DNA of 33,072 nucleotides from a virus, in IMG/VR virus record IMGVR_UViG_3300012920_000135, positions 1 through 33,072 of that record. One strand, written 5' to 3'. The position numbers were made by a program, and so were the translations under genes. Shown in pieces: positions 9,208-16,490 of this stretch; position 1 is the first letter of the stretch; each line of letters opens with the position of its first letter. The notes beneath the pieces were generated by a model, which saw only the letters and a list, made by a program, of their open reading frames with translations, had not been told where the DNA came from and searched no databases.

Positions 9208-11325
9208 ATGCAGTTAGAACCATTAGATAAAGACGAAATCGAAAGCATTGTTTCCAAAGCAATACAGGACGCTGTGGATTTTATCCAAGCAGAAATAGAG
9301 CCTCAGAGAACAAAAGCCCAGCGCTACTATGACCTAGAATGTGATCTTGGTTACGAAGAAGGTAGAAGCAGTGTTGTTTCAAGCAAATGTCGGGAAGTTG
9401 TTCGTGGCATCAAACCTTCACTGCAACGAGTTTTTTTGCAAAATGACAAGCCAGTAGAATTTATCCCACGGGGTCAGGAAGACGTAGCAGCGGCTGAACA
9501 GGCGACACAATTTATCAATTACAAGTTTGGTCAGTTAGATGGATACAAGTTGATTAGCGATGTTTTCCAAGATGCTTTAGTTAAGAAAACAGGTATTGCT
9601 TACTGCTATTACAACGAAGAAATGAAACAGGAAACGCACACGATGCGTGGTCTGTCAGATGATGAGTTTGCTTTGGTTACCCAGCCAGATGAAGTTGAAA
9701 TTGTTGAGCATGAGCAAACAATGAAAATCGACATGGATCAAGATGGTGTCGAAATAGAAATGCCTACGCATGATGTAACCCTTGTCAAAAATTATGAGGA
9801 TGGTGAGATTTGCATTGAAAGCATCCCACCAGAAGATTTTTTTGTAGACAGAAATGCTAGATCAATCGAAGACTTTTACGTGTGTGGTCATAGCACAGAA
9901 ATGCGTATTGCAGATTTATTGGCAATGGGCTTTGACTTGGATGACTTGGCAGACATCGATAAAACTGAATATTCCGTTACAGATGACGAAGCGGAGTTTG
10001 AACGTCGTGGTTATGCTGTTGACGATACTGAAGACGAAAATCCTACTGTTTCGTCAACAAAAGTAACCGTTACGCAAGCTTTTATGGAGCTTGACGTGCA
10101 AGGAACAGGCGTCCCCCAGCTTTATCAATTTCTTTGTGTAGGTGCTCAATACAAACTTTTAAATTTTTACGAAGCAGATACCGCTCCGTATGCAATTTTT
10201 GAAATAGATCCAGAGCCTCACGCATTCTTTGGAACCAGCTTGGTAGACCTAACGATTACAGATCAGGATGCATCTACGTCGATGCTTCGTGGCATTTTGG
10301 ATAATGCGGCTTTGACAAACAATCCAGCCGTTCAGATACTTGACGGTCAGGTTGCCGTAGAGGATTTACTTAACAACGAAATAGGACGGGTGGTCAGAGT
10401 TAAGTCGCCAAATGCGATAACAGAAATGGCGGTTCCATTTACAGCGGCTCAGACACTGCCAGCCCTACAGTATTTTGACCAGCTAGTAGATAACAAAACT
10501 GGCGTTAGCAAAATGGCGCAAGGCTTAGATCCAGAGGTTCTCAAAAGCGCTACAGCTACCAGCGTTGCTGCATCGATGGAAGGACAGGCTGGGCAAGCGG
10601 AAGTCATTGCCAGAAATTTAGCTGAAGGTGGCATGAAACGTCTGTTTAGGATGATGTTAGATCTTTACGTCAAAAATACTGACAAAGAAGAAATTATGCG
10701 TATGAACGGTTCGTTTATCCCCGTAGACCCACGTGCATGGTCCACAGACATGGATTTGATGGTTAACGTAGGGTTGGGTACTGGAAGAGAAAACGAGCGT
10801 CTAGCGTCCCTTCAGATGGCTTTTGGGGTGCAACAGCAAATTTATCAAACATATGGCCCAATGAACGGGGTTGTTACTCTTACGCAGATTAGAAATACAT
10901 TAGCGGATATTTTAGCTATCGGTGGCATTCGAAATCCAGATCGGCACTTTATGCCAATGTCACCAGAGATTGAGCAACAAATGATGATGCAAGCGCAGCA
11001 ACAGCAAATGATGATGGCACAACAGCAACAGCAAGCAGATCCAGCGCAAGCATTGATGCAAGCTGAAGCAATGAAAGCCCAAACAAAAGCTCAGATTGAC
11101 ATGGCTAAAATGTCTATGGATAATCAGTACAAAATGCATGAGCTTGCAATGAAAGATGATTTAGAGCGAGATAAGATGGTTCAAGATTTAGCTGTAGAAG
11201 TTGCCAAAGTGCTTGGTCAATATGGAACGGCTGTTGATGTTGAAGGAATTAAACAAGAGCAAAATGCTGTTCGCCAGCATAATGAACAAATGATGGGTGG
11301 AATGAATGGATCTGGCGGCTATTGA
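9208..11325 (+). CDS. Portal protein (P22-like)
   Basis: 705 residues, close to the usual 650-750 of P22-type portals. Family-like blocks: RSSVVSSKCREVVRGIKPSLQRVF near residues 50-75, the VEFIPRG wing segment, IESIPPEDFFVDRNARSIEDFYVCGH near 200, and the long stem/clip region KSATATSVAASMEGQAGQAEVIARNLAEGGMKRLF near 450. The C-terminus is Met/Gln-rich helix (MMMAQQQQQ), like the extended barrel of P22 portals. The portal is the dodecameric gate for DNA packaging at one capsid vertex and the docking site for terminase and tail. Start ATG follows TAGGAG. The last 20 bp overlap the next gene. Confidence 0.9.
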   Translation: MQLEPLDKDEIESIVSKAIQDAVDFIQAEIEPQRTKAQRYYDLECDLGYEEGRSSVVSSKCREVVRGIKPSLQRVFLQNDKPVEFIPRGQEDVAAAEQATQFINYKFGQLDGYKLISDVFQDALVKKTGIAYCYYNEEMKQETHTMRGLSDDEFALVTQPDEVEIVEHEQTMKIDMDQDGVEIEMPTHDVTLVKNYEDGEICIESIPPEDFFVDRNARSIEDFYVCGHSTEMRIADLLAMGFDLDDLADIDKTEYSVTDDEAEFERRGYAVDDTEDENPTVSSTKVTVTQAFMELDVQGTGVPQLYQFLCVGAQYKLLNFYEADTAPYAIFEIDPEPHAFFGTSLVDLTITDQDASTSMLRGILDNAALTNNPAVQILDGQVAVEDLLNNEIGRVVRVKSPNAITEMAVPFTAAQTLPALQYFDQLVDNKTGVSKMAQGLDPEVLKSATATSVAASMEGQAGQAEVIARNLAEGGMKRLFRMMLDLYVKNTDKEEIMRMNGSFIPVDPRAWSTDMDLMVNVGLGTGRENERLASLQMAFGVQQQIYQTYGPMNGVVTLTQIRNTLADILAIGGIRNPDRHFMPMSPEIEQQMMMQAQQQQMMMAQQQQQADPAQALMQAEAMKAQTKAQIDMAKMSMDNQYKMHELAMKDDLERDKMVQDLAVEVAKVLGQYGTAVDVEGIKQEQNAVRQHNEQMMGGMNGSGGY

Positions 11326-11563
11326 ATTAAAGGCTAAAAAATCCAAATCTTTATTAGAAGATGAACGATTTTTGGAAGTCTTACAGGATTTGCGAAAAAC
11401 TCAATTTGACGTTTTCGCAAGTAGCAGCGCCTCAGAGGTGGAAAAACGTGAGGATGCTCACGCCATACTTAGGGCATTAACTGAAATCGAGAGATTACTA
11501 AACGCGAATGTAGACGCTGTAACTCTCTTAGCAAAGAAGGGAAAGCACCGTGGAAACGACTAA
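11306..11563 (+). CDS. Small helical protein downstream of portal
   Basis: 85 residues, starting inside the portal gene (20-bp overlap) and ending inside the scaffold gene. Highly charged and helical (IELKAKKSKSLLEDERFLEVLQDLRKT, EREDAHAILRALTEIERLL). Comparable short helical proteins lie between portal and scaffold in many podoviruses; their job is not known to me. Context suggests capsid assembly. No cysteines, no membrane segment. Confidence 0.6.
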   Translation: MDLAAIELKAKKSKSLLEDERFLEVLQDLRKTQFDVFASSSASEVEKREDAHAILRALTEIERLLNANVDAVTLLAKKGKHRGND

Positions 11564-12548
11564 CCCATTAGGTGGCAATTTAATGGATGTTGCCGACAGC
11601 CTAATTATGGAAAATCCATCTAATCCAGAACCAAAAGCAGAGGAAGCTGTTGAGGCAACTGAGGACACTCAGACTGAAGCAGTAGAGGATGCCGATGTAG
11701 TAGAGGATGTCGATGATACATCAGACATCGATGAGGAAGTTTTAGAAACTGAACAAGCTGATGTTGAGGATGTTGAGGAAGAAGAGCCAACAGTTGATCC
11801 AGAGCCTTATTACACTGTCAAAGTTGATGGTGAGGAACGAGAGGTAACCTTGGAAGAGCTGAAAAGGGGCTACTCAGGACAAAAGTACATCCAAAAGGGC
11901 ATGACCGAAGTTGCAGAAACACGCAAACAATTCGAGCAAGAGCAACAAGAAACTGCCCGTGAACGTCAATTGCTGAAAACTTTAATTACTCAAATGCAGC
12001 AAGGTGGTATGCCTGTTGTGCCTGAGTATCCAAGCGAGGAGCTTGCAGAGAGTGACCCTTGGGGATACCAGAGAGCAACGGAGCAATATCGTCGCGCCGT
12101 AGATTTACGTCAGCAATGGGAACAAAACGTAAAGTATATTGCTCAAAGAGAGCAAGAAGCGCAGGATCGTGCATACGCAGAAAATCTAGAACAGCAACAT
12201 TTAAGGTTAGCTGAATGGATGCCTGAGTTTAAGGACGAAACTAAACGTAAAGAACTCATTGCGGATATGACCAAAAAAGCGAAAAAGCACTATGATTTGA
12301 CAGATGATCAAATCAGTACAGTACAAACCGCTGAAGAGGTTCGTATTCTTAACGACGCGCTGAAATGGCGAGAACTTCAGTCCAACAAACCAACAGCTAA
12401 GAAAAAAGCTGAAGGGGCGAGACCAGTTGTTAAGCCAGCGGCTAAACGAGCGGCAGGGTCTGCAAAGGCAAATAGAAGGACTAAGGCAACGACGGCAATG
12501 AAACAATCAGGAAGCACAGATGATGTTGCAAACTGGTTATTATCTTAA
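11550..12548 (+). CDS. Scaffolding protein
   Basis: 332 residues from a GTG at 11550; an ATG at 11583 (residue 12) preceded by AGGTGG is an equally good start. The first 80 residues are strongly acidic (repeated VED, DVEDVEEEE). A short beta module YYTVKVDGEEREVTLEELKRGYSG follows, then about 170 residues of Gln/Glu/Lys/Arg coiled coil, and a basic Lys/Ala-rich C-terminus. This acidic-to-coiled-to-basic layout directly before the capsid gene is characteristic of scaffolding proteins, whose basic C-terminus binds the capsid protein during procapsid assembly. The assignment rests on position and composition. Confidence 0.8.
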   Translation: METTNPLGGNLMDVADSLIMENPSNPEPKAEEAVEATEDTQTEAVEDADVVEDVDDTSDIDEEVLETEQADVEDVEEEEPTVDPEPYYTVKVDGEEREVTLEELKRGYSGQKYIQKGMTEVAETRKQFEQEQQETARERQLLKTLITQMQQGGMPVVPEYPSEELAESDPWGYQRATEQYRRAVDLRQQWEQNVKYIAQREQEAQDRAYAENLEQQHLRLAEWMPEFKDETKRKELIADMTKKAKKHYDLTDDQISTVQTAEEVRILNDALKWRELQSNKPTAKKKAEGARPVVKPAAKRAAGSAKANRRTKATTAMKQSGSTDDVANWLLS

Positions 12549-12572
12549 TCTTTTGTCAAAAGGACTAAAATC

Positions 12573-13562
12573 ATGGCTGTAACAGCTAACACAAATGAGA
12601 CATATGATGTCACAACAATTCGTGAGGATTTGCAAGAAGCATTAACCTCGATAACTCCAACAGAAACTTTGCTGATGAGCACAATTGGCTCTAAGAATGT
12701 TGACAACACCTACTTTGAGTGGGCAGAAGTTGACCTTGCGGCAACTAGTGCAAATAGGGCCGTTGAGGGCGATTCTGGACTTTCCAATACGGCAGCCACA
12801 AATGCCGTGAGAAAAGGCTCATATACCCAGATCTCAACCAAGGTCGTGGAAGTGTCTTCAACAGCAAATGCTGTAAACGGCGTTGCAAACGCTCAGACAA
12901 CCGCTAAACAGGTCGCCTATAAGCTTGCCGAGCTAAAACGTGACATGGAAGCTATGCTCCTTGATAACGTAGCCAGCGCGGCTGGTAGCAGCGGTACGGC
13001 CCGTCAGACGGCTGGTTTGCCAGCTTACCTAACCACAAACGTATCACGTGGTACAGGTGGTGCTAATGGTACAACTTCTGGTACTGGTGAGGCTGGTTCT
13101 GTTAACGCAGCGGCTACTGATGGCACTCTCAGAGCAATTACTGAAACACTTTTAAAATCAGTAATTAAATCTTGCTGGGAGCAAGGTGCAACACCGTCTA
13201 TCGTCATGTGTGGTGCGTCACAGAAGCAGACAATCTCTGGTTTTACAGGTAATGCTACCAAATTCCAAGAGGTGGACCAGAAGCGCTTAACAGCCGCCGT
13301 AGACGTCTATATTTCCGATTTCGGAAGTTTAGAAATCGTGCCTAATCGCCATATGCGTACCCGTACAGTCTCTAGCGTGGACCACACACCAGATGTATTG
13401 GTGCTTGATCCTAGCTACGCTGAAGTAGCTTACCTACAGACAGCTAAGCAGGAAGCGTTGAGTAAGACTGGTTTGTCAGAGCGTAGATTAATTTCTTGCG
13501 AATATGGCTTACAGGTTACTTCGCAGAAAGCTCACGGTATCGTAGCTGACGTTTCTAACTAA
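12573..13562 (+). CDS. Major capsid protein, SU10/DUF5309 family (HK97 fold)
   Basis: 329 residues, usual for this family. Diagnostic blocks: TTIREDLQEALTSITPTETLLMSTIG near the start, SYTQISTKVVEVSSTANAV, then LAELKRDMEAMLLDN (spine helix), and C-terminal FGSLEIVPNRHMRTR, VLVLDPSYAEVAYL and SERRLISCEYGLQV. This set marks the SU10-type major capsid family, which assembles the icosahedral head. The start ATG is preceded by AAAGGA. Gly/Thr/Ala-rich residues about 150-185 look like an inserted surface loop. A GNRA-capped hairpin follows the stop. Confidence 0.9.
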   Translation: MAVTANTNETYDVTTIREDLQEALTSITPTETLLMSTIGSKNVDNTYFEWAEVDLAATSANRAVEGDSGLSNTAATNAVRKGSYTQISTKVVEVSSTANAVNGVANAQTTAKQVAYKLAELKRDMEAMLLDNVASAAGSSGTARQTAGLPAYLTTNVSRGTGGANGTTSGTGEAGSVNAAATDGTLRAITETLLKSVIKSCWEQGATPSIVMCGASQKQTISGFTGNATKFQEVDQKRLTAAVDVYISDFGSLEIVPNRHMRTRTVSSVDHTPDVLVLDPSYAEVAYLQTAKQEALSKTGLSERRLISCEYGLQVTSQKAHGIVADVSN

Positions 13563-13571
13563 TTGAAAAAA

Positions 13572-13593
13572 GGTGGGGCAGAAATGCCCCATC
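13572..13593 (+). other. Stem-loop after capsid gene
   Basis: Perfect 7-bp stem TGGGGCA / TGCCCCA around a GAAA tetraloop (13574-13591), extended to 9 bp by one G-T wobble and a G-C pair. No T-tract follows, so it is not a classic intrinsic terminator. It may stabilise the abundant capsid mRNA 3' end or cause partial termination, lowering expression of the following genes. Visible directly; function inferred. Confidence 0.6.
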
Positions 13594-13611
13594 ACTTAAC
13601 AGGAGATAGAG

Positions 13612-13875
13612 ATGAGAATTAAAATTACTTCCGATAAAAATCCTTGGGCGGCTGGTTCGCCGTGTGCCAAGGGTCAAGAGATTGAAATAGATGATGCTGA
13701 AGGTGCAATCTTAGTAGAAGCTGGAATGGCACTGGAAATAGGAGCGTCAAAACCTAAAAGAGCTAGAACAGCAAAAGGTAAATTGAAAGCTGATGATCCT
13801 AGCACCCCAGATGTAAACGAAGCTTGGGAAGGTGGCGTAGCTCCTAAAAAACGTGGAAGGCCAAAAAAGAAATGA
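13612..13875 (+). CDS. Small head-associated protein with C-terminal AT-hook
   Basis: 87 residues with strong ribosome site AGGAGA. The first 50 residues look like a small beta domain (MRIKITSD, CAKGQEIEIDDAEGAILVEAGMALEI), a type often encoded after capsid genes. The last residues are basic with an AT-hook core KKRGRPKKK, which in known proteins binds the minor groove of AT-rich DNA. A head-completion or DNA-contacting role inside the capsid fits the position. The stop overlaps the next start as ATGA. Confidence 0.65.
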   Translation: MRIKITSDKNPWAAGSPCAKGQEIEIDDAEGAILVEAGMALEIGASKPKRARTAKGKLKADDPSTPDVNEAWEGGVAPKKRGRPKKK

Positions 13876-14150
13876 GTGAGGTTCAAACCAAATATTTTGA
13901 TGAGGACGGCAAGGTAATCATTCAGAGAACCCAAGACGTTTCTCGCATCTTAGATTTCAATAAGGAACGCAACATTGACGGACACAACAGAAAATCAGAC
14001 TTGCGGCTGGTTGGCTCTATTCCTTTTGTCGTTATTGAAATGTGGATGAAAGAGTGCGGCGCAAAACTTGGGAGCCAAGAGCTCAATGAGTATATCAAAA
14101 AAAAGCTCACTTCTGGTGAGTTTAGTAAGTTGATAGCTAACGGTTACTGA
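13872..14150 (+). CDS. Conserved phage protein of unknown function
   Basis: 92 residues, ATGA-coupled to the AT-hook gene. Contains NIDGHNRKSDLRLVGSIPFVVIEMWMKECG, a block I recognise from uncharacterised proteins of marine T7-like and related podoviruses encoded near the capsid genes. Mostly helical at the C-terminus (ELNEYIKKKLTSGEFSKLI). No catalytic signature is visible. Overlaps the next start by TGATG. Confidence 0.65.
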   Translation: MSEVQTKYFDEDGKVIIQRTQDVSRILDFNKERNIDGHNRKSDLRLVGSIPFVVIEMWMKECGAKLGSQELNEYIKKKLTSGEFSKLIANGY

Positions 14151-14566
14151 TGGAACTTCCCAAGGTAAATATACTTACCGCTGGGACAATGGTGGTGGCT
14201 ATCGTGGGAACAATCAGCGGAGCCATATGGTATGCCTCAAGCCAAGCATCAATCATTGAAGGACTTACAGAACAGGTCGAAACTTTGACCATTGAAAATA
14301 ATGCTACTGACCGCACCAATTTGATCAGAGATGTAGAACATAATGCGGAACAAATTGATGAAATAATTGATTATATCGTAGAACTTGAAGAAGAAGGTGA
14401 AGAAACTTTAGAGGATGTAATGTCCGAATTTGACGACGTGTACGAAACGCAGGAGGGTTTTCTACTGCAATTTAATCAGATCGTAAAATTACAAGCTAGA
14501 GTAAAAACTTTAGAAAATACTTTAGAATATTTGACAAGAAGCCCTGCACTTTCTGACGGGAGGTAA
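14150..14566 (+). CDS. Single-pass membrane protein with acidic coiled coil
   Basis: 138 residues. One membrane segment at about residues 7-27 (NILTAGTMVVAIVGTISGAIWYA) is followed by about 100 residues of acidic coiled coil (IIEGLTEQVETLTIEN, YIVELEEEGEETLEDV, VKTLENTLEYL). A short N-terminus, a membrane anchor and a coiled-coil ectodomain resemble inner-membrane spanin subunits or small holin-like proteins. Its place at the head of the lysis block supports involvement in lysis, but no lipoprotein partner is clear. Function inferred. Confidence 0.6.
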   Translation: MELPKVNILTAGTMVVAIVGTISGAIWYASSQASIIEGLTEQVETLTIENNATDRTNLIRDVEHNAEQIDEIIDYIVELEEEGEETLEDVMSEFDDVYETQEGFLLQFNQIVKLQARVKTLENTLEYLTRSPALSDGR

Positions 14567-14568
14567 AT

Positions 14569-15024
14569 ATGGACCCGTTAACGATATTGGGCGTTGTCAA
14601 ATCTTCTTTGATGGCTGGCAAAACCGTCGCAAGTTTGTCCAAAGAAATAGGACAATTTTTTGATGCTACCGATAACGCAAAAAAGAAACTTCAACAAAAA
14701 GGTGTATCTGGCTCGAATGTGAACGCCATAGCAATGGAACGGTTCGCCAAATTAAGACAGGCGGCTGAAGCTGAAGAGGAATTGAAAAAATTTATTTCGG
14801 AGCAATTAGGGCCATCGCATTGGCAAACTTTGCTAAAAATAAGACGGGAAGTTTTGCAGGAAAAAAGGGAAGCTGAAGCTAGAGCCAGAAGAGAAGCAAT
14901 TGAAAGGCAAGAATTGGCAATTACAATAGCTGGGATCGTTGTGCTCCTCTTGTTCTCTGCAATCGGCTCAATGGCGTATCTCCACTACATGAATTGGATC
15001 GACGTAAGAGATTTATTCAGATGA
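14569..15024 (+). CDS. Helical protein with C-terminal membrane segment
   Basis: 151 residues with ribosome site GGGAGG. A mildly hydrophobic N-terminus (DPLTILGVVKSSLMAGKTVASL) is followed by a long Lys/Glu/Arg helix (EAEEELKKFI, REVLQEKREAEARARREAIER) and one strong C-terminal membrane helix at about residues 117-140 (LAITIAGIVVLLLFSAIGSMAYL). I recall similar tail-anchored proteins from marine podoviruses near holins, without known function. Possible roles are lysis timing or virion maturation. The stop overlaps the next start (ATGA). Confidence 0.6.
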   Translation: MDPLTILGVVKSSLMAGKTVASLSKEIGQFFDATDNAKKKLQQKGVSGSNVNAIAMERFAKLRQAAEAEEELKKFISEQLGPSHWQTLLKIRREVLQEKREAEARARREAIERQELAITIAGIVVLLLFSAIGSMAYLHYMNWIDVRDLFR

Positions 15025-15197
15025 TATACGTTTTGGTTTTTATTCAATTTGTAAATACAGATAATTTACGTTTTTACCAAATAGCCACATTTCCAAGTAT
15101 GGACGAATGCCTAGAAGAAAAAAAGAAAGCAAGCGTGATGAAAAACCACACAAGTCAGGAACTTTTGTGTTTGGAGATAGTGACCCAGTTGCAGTAG
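15021..15197 (+). CDS. Small protein with hydrophobic N-terminus and two cysteines
   Basis: 58 residues from ATG 15021, chosen because it overlaps the upstream stop as ATGA. The hydrophobic start (MIYVLVFIQFV) looks like a signal or anchor. It then has FYQIATFPSMDECLEE and a second Cys in QELLCLEI, so an exported, disulfide-linked micro-domain is plausible. The Phe-Pro-Ser-x-x-Glu/Asp-Cys pattern also appears in the leftward 68-residue gene at 16929-17135. In the lysis block, but function unknown. Confidence 0.5.
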   Translation: MIYVLVFIQFVNTDNLRFYQIATFPSMDECLEEKKKASVMKNHTSQELLCLEIVTQLQ

Positions 15198-15304
15198 AGC
15201 ATGGCAAAAAATGGGGTGTTTATGATAAAAATGGACGGCTCATAATTTTAGGTTATAATAGGCGCATATGTCAGGAGTATGCCAATGCCCAAAAAAAAGT
15301 ATGA
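15107..15304 (+). CDS. Possible small basic protein overlapping both neighbours
   Basis: 65 residues in a different frame, overlapping the previous gene by 91 bp and the next by 20 bp. The N-terminus is very basic (MPRRKKESKRDEKPHK). The C-terminal half, HGKKWGVYDKNGRLIILGYNRRICQEYANAQ, looks like a genuine small beta-alpha fold rather than noise. ATG 15107 has no good ribosome site, and the real start may be a later GTG. Without it the 80 bp before 15285 would be non-coding. Tentative. Confidence 0.4.
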   Translation: MPRRKKESKRDEKPHKSGTFVFGDSDPVAVEHGKKWGVYDKNGRLIILGYNRRICQEYANAQKKV

Positions 15305-15593
15305 TTTTAACGACAATGGAAAAATAGACCCCGAAGAGCGTGAAATAATGCTTGAGGATCGTCGTCGCATTATGAGTGACAATGATGCCCGTCGCGATGC
15401 TCAGCGTAGAATGTGTTGGTTCAGTTTGTTTGGCATGTTGCTCTTTCCCTTCGGCGTCGTTTTCACCGAATGGATGGAGTTACCGCAAGCTTCAGTAATG
15501 CTCAGTAGTATGAGTAATATTTATTATGTCAGCATTGCTGCTATAGTTGCAAGCTATTATGGTTTCACAAATGTAGGGAGTAAAGACAATTGA
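15285..15593 (+). CDS. Putative holin-like membrane protein with EF-hand loop
   Basis: 102 residues. AGGAG at 15273-15277 gives spacing 7 to ATG 15285 but only 1 to the ATG at 15279, so 15285 is chosen. The N-terminus carries a canonical 12-residue EF-hand calcium loop beginning at Asp7 (DFNDNGKIDPEE; positions 1, 3, 5, 7, 8 and 12 fit). A basic linker and two membrane segments follow (CWFSLFGMLLFPFGVVFTEW; IYYVSIAAIVASYYGF). I know this arrangement from marine phages next to holin and endolysin genes. It may be a holin, a holin regulator or a calcium-sensing membrane protein. The stop overlaps the next TTG start. Confidence 0.65.
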   Translation: MPKKKYDFNDNGKIDPEEREIMLEDRRRIMSDNDARRDAQRRMCWFSLFGMLLFPFGVVFTEWMELPQASVMLSSMSNIYYVSIAAIVASYYGFTNVGSKDN

Positions 15594-15967
15594 TAGATAA
15601 GCTGATAGAACCTGTAAGTGGCTTACTTGGGAAGGTAATACAGGACAAAGATCAAGCTGCTAAACTAGCTCACGAGGTGGCTACGATGGCAGATCGCCAT
15701 TCTCAGGAGCTTGCCCTCGCACAGTTAGAAATACTTAAAGCTGACGCCAAGGGCAACTGGTTCCAGTCGTCGTGGCGTCCACTCATCGGATGGCTGGGTG
15801 GAATAGGGTTAGGTGTGAATTACATTGTGAGCCCAATATGCGCTGGTTTTGGGGTAATTATTCCGCAAGCCGATATGTCAGTTATGATGCCTCTTTTATT
15901 AGGAATGCTTGGCATGGCTGGCGCTAGATCATTCGACAAACTAAAAGGAACGGATAGTAAAAAATGA
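15590..15967 (+). CDS. Holin, 3-TM family (Holin_3TMs-like)
   Basis: 125 residues from a TTG start inside TTGA, where the upstream stop overlaps; GGGAG at 15575-15579 supports it. An amphipathic first 50 residues (KLAHEVATMADRHSQELALAQLEILKADA) precede SSWRPLIGWLGG, the signature Trp-Arg-Pro of the 3-TM holin family. Hydrophobic segments (WLGGIGLGVNYIVSPICAGFG; MMPLLLGMLGMAGARSF) follow. Holins form inner-membrane lesions that release the endolysin. The amidase gene downstream overlaps by ATGA, giving a clear holin-endolysin pair. Confidence 0.8.
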   Translation: MIDKLIEPVSGLLGKVIQDKDQAAKLAHEVATMADRHSQELALAQLEILKADAKGNWFQSSWRPLIGWLGGIGLGVNYIVSPICAGFGVIIPQADMSVMMPLLLGMLGMAGARSFDKLKGTDSKK

Positions 15968-16392
15968 GAGAAATAGACGAAATAATTATTCACGCTACGG
16001 CAACAAACCCTAGTTGGATGGCAGACAAACCTGTTGAGGATGTTGTCGCAGAAATCAGGCGCTGGCACGTCGAGGAAAGAAAATGGAGCGACGTGGGGTA
16101 TCATGCTATTATTCATAGAGATGGATCTGTTGGTTACGGACGGCCTGTAGAGCGTACAGGAGCCCACGTAGGGGGCCGAAACAAGACAACCATAGGTGTA
16201 AGTCTAGTTGGTGGTAGAGGTGGAATTGCTGATGGCGATTTCAGCGACAACTTTACTCCAGAACAAGAAGCATCTTTACGTCAGTTAATCGAGGATTATA
16301 AAAAACAATTTCCAAGCATTACCAAAGTGTCTGGACACAATGAGTATGCTTCAAAAGCTTGTCCTTGTTTTTCTGTTAAGGCTTGGCTATAG
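15964..16392 (+). CDS. N-acetylmuramoyl-L-alanine amidase endolysin (T7 lysozyme-like)
   Basis: 142 residues, an Amidase_2 domain slightly shorter than the 151 of T7 lysozyme. Zinc ligands His10 (IIIHATAT), His125 and Cys133 (GHNEYASKACPCF), plus Tyr46 in VGYHAII and Lys131, match T7 His17, His122, Cys130, Tyr46 and Lys128, with the same H-to-K-to-C spacing. The enzyme cuts the amide between MurNAc and L-Ala in peptidoglycan. It has no signal peptide, so it needs the upstream holin. No phage RNA polymerase is present for it to inhibit, unlike in T7. Last gene of the rightward late block. Confidence 0.92.
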   Translation: MREIDEIIIHATATNPSWMADKPVEDVVAEIRRWHVEERKWSDVGYHAIIHRDGSVGYGRPVERTGAHVGGRNKTTIGVSLVGGRGGIADGDFSDNFTPEQEASLRQLIEDYKKQFPSITKVSGHNEYASKACPCFSVKAWL

Positions 16393-16399
16393 AATATAA

Positions 16400-16468
16400 G
16401 TGACCAGAGTAGTTTCCTGTTTTCTCACACACAAACAGTCAAACCTGCTTTTTTGCTACTCTGGTCAC
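16400..16468. repeat. 13-bp perfect inverted repeat in the convergent junction
   Basis: GTGACCAGAGTAG (16400-16412) and CTACTCTGGTCAC (16456-16468) are exact inverted copies separated by 43 bp. They lie between the convergent ends of the late block and the leftward block. No T-tract follows either arm, so it is not an ordinary intrinsic terminator. It could form a long-loop RNA hairpin that protects or terminates the convergent transcripts, or be a paired protein-binding site next to the parS site 5 bp away. Confidence 0.6.
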
Positions 16469-16473
16469 ACGAA

Positions 16474-16489
16474 TGTTTCACGTGAAACA
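16474..16489. promoter_or_regulatory. Canonical parS site (host ParB-binding palindrome)
   Basis: TGTTTCACGTGAAACA is a perfect 16-bp palindrome identical to the consensus bacterial chromosomal parS, the loading site at which ParB binds and spreads as a CTP-dependent clamp. A perfect 16-mer is very unlikely by chance in 33 kb. It sits in the only non-coding junction between the convergent blocks, one base from the end of a small HTH gene. No ParA or ParB is encoded in the window, so the ligand would be host ParB. Identity is read from sequence; function is inferred. Confidence 0.8.
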
Positions 16490-16490
16490 A

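Noticed and set aside
15820-16167. 115-residue leftward ORF across holin and amidase
   Set aside because: Opposite to two genes with recognisable family motifs; no promoter or ribosome site supports it.
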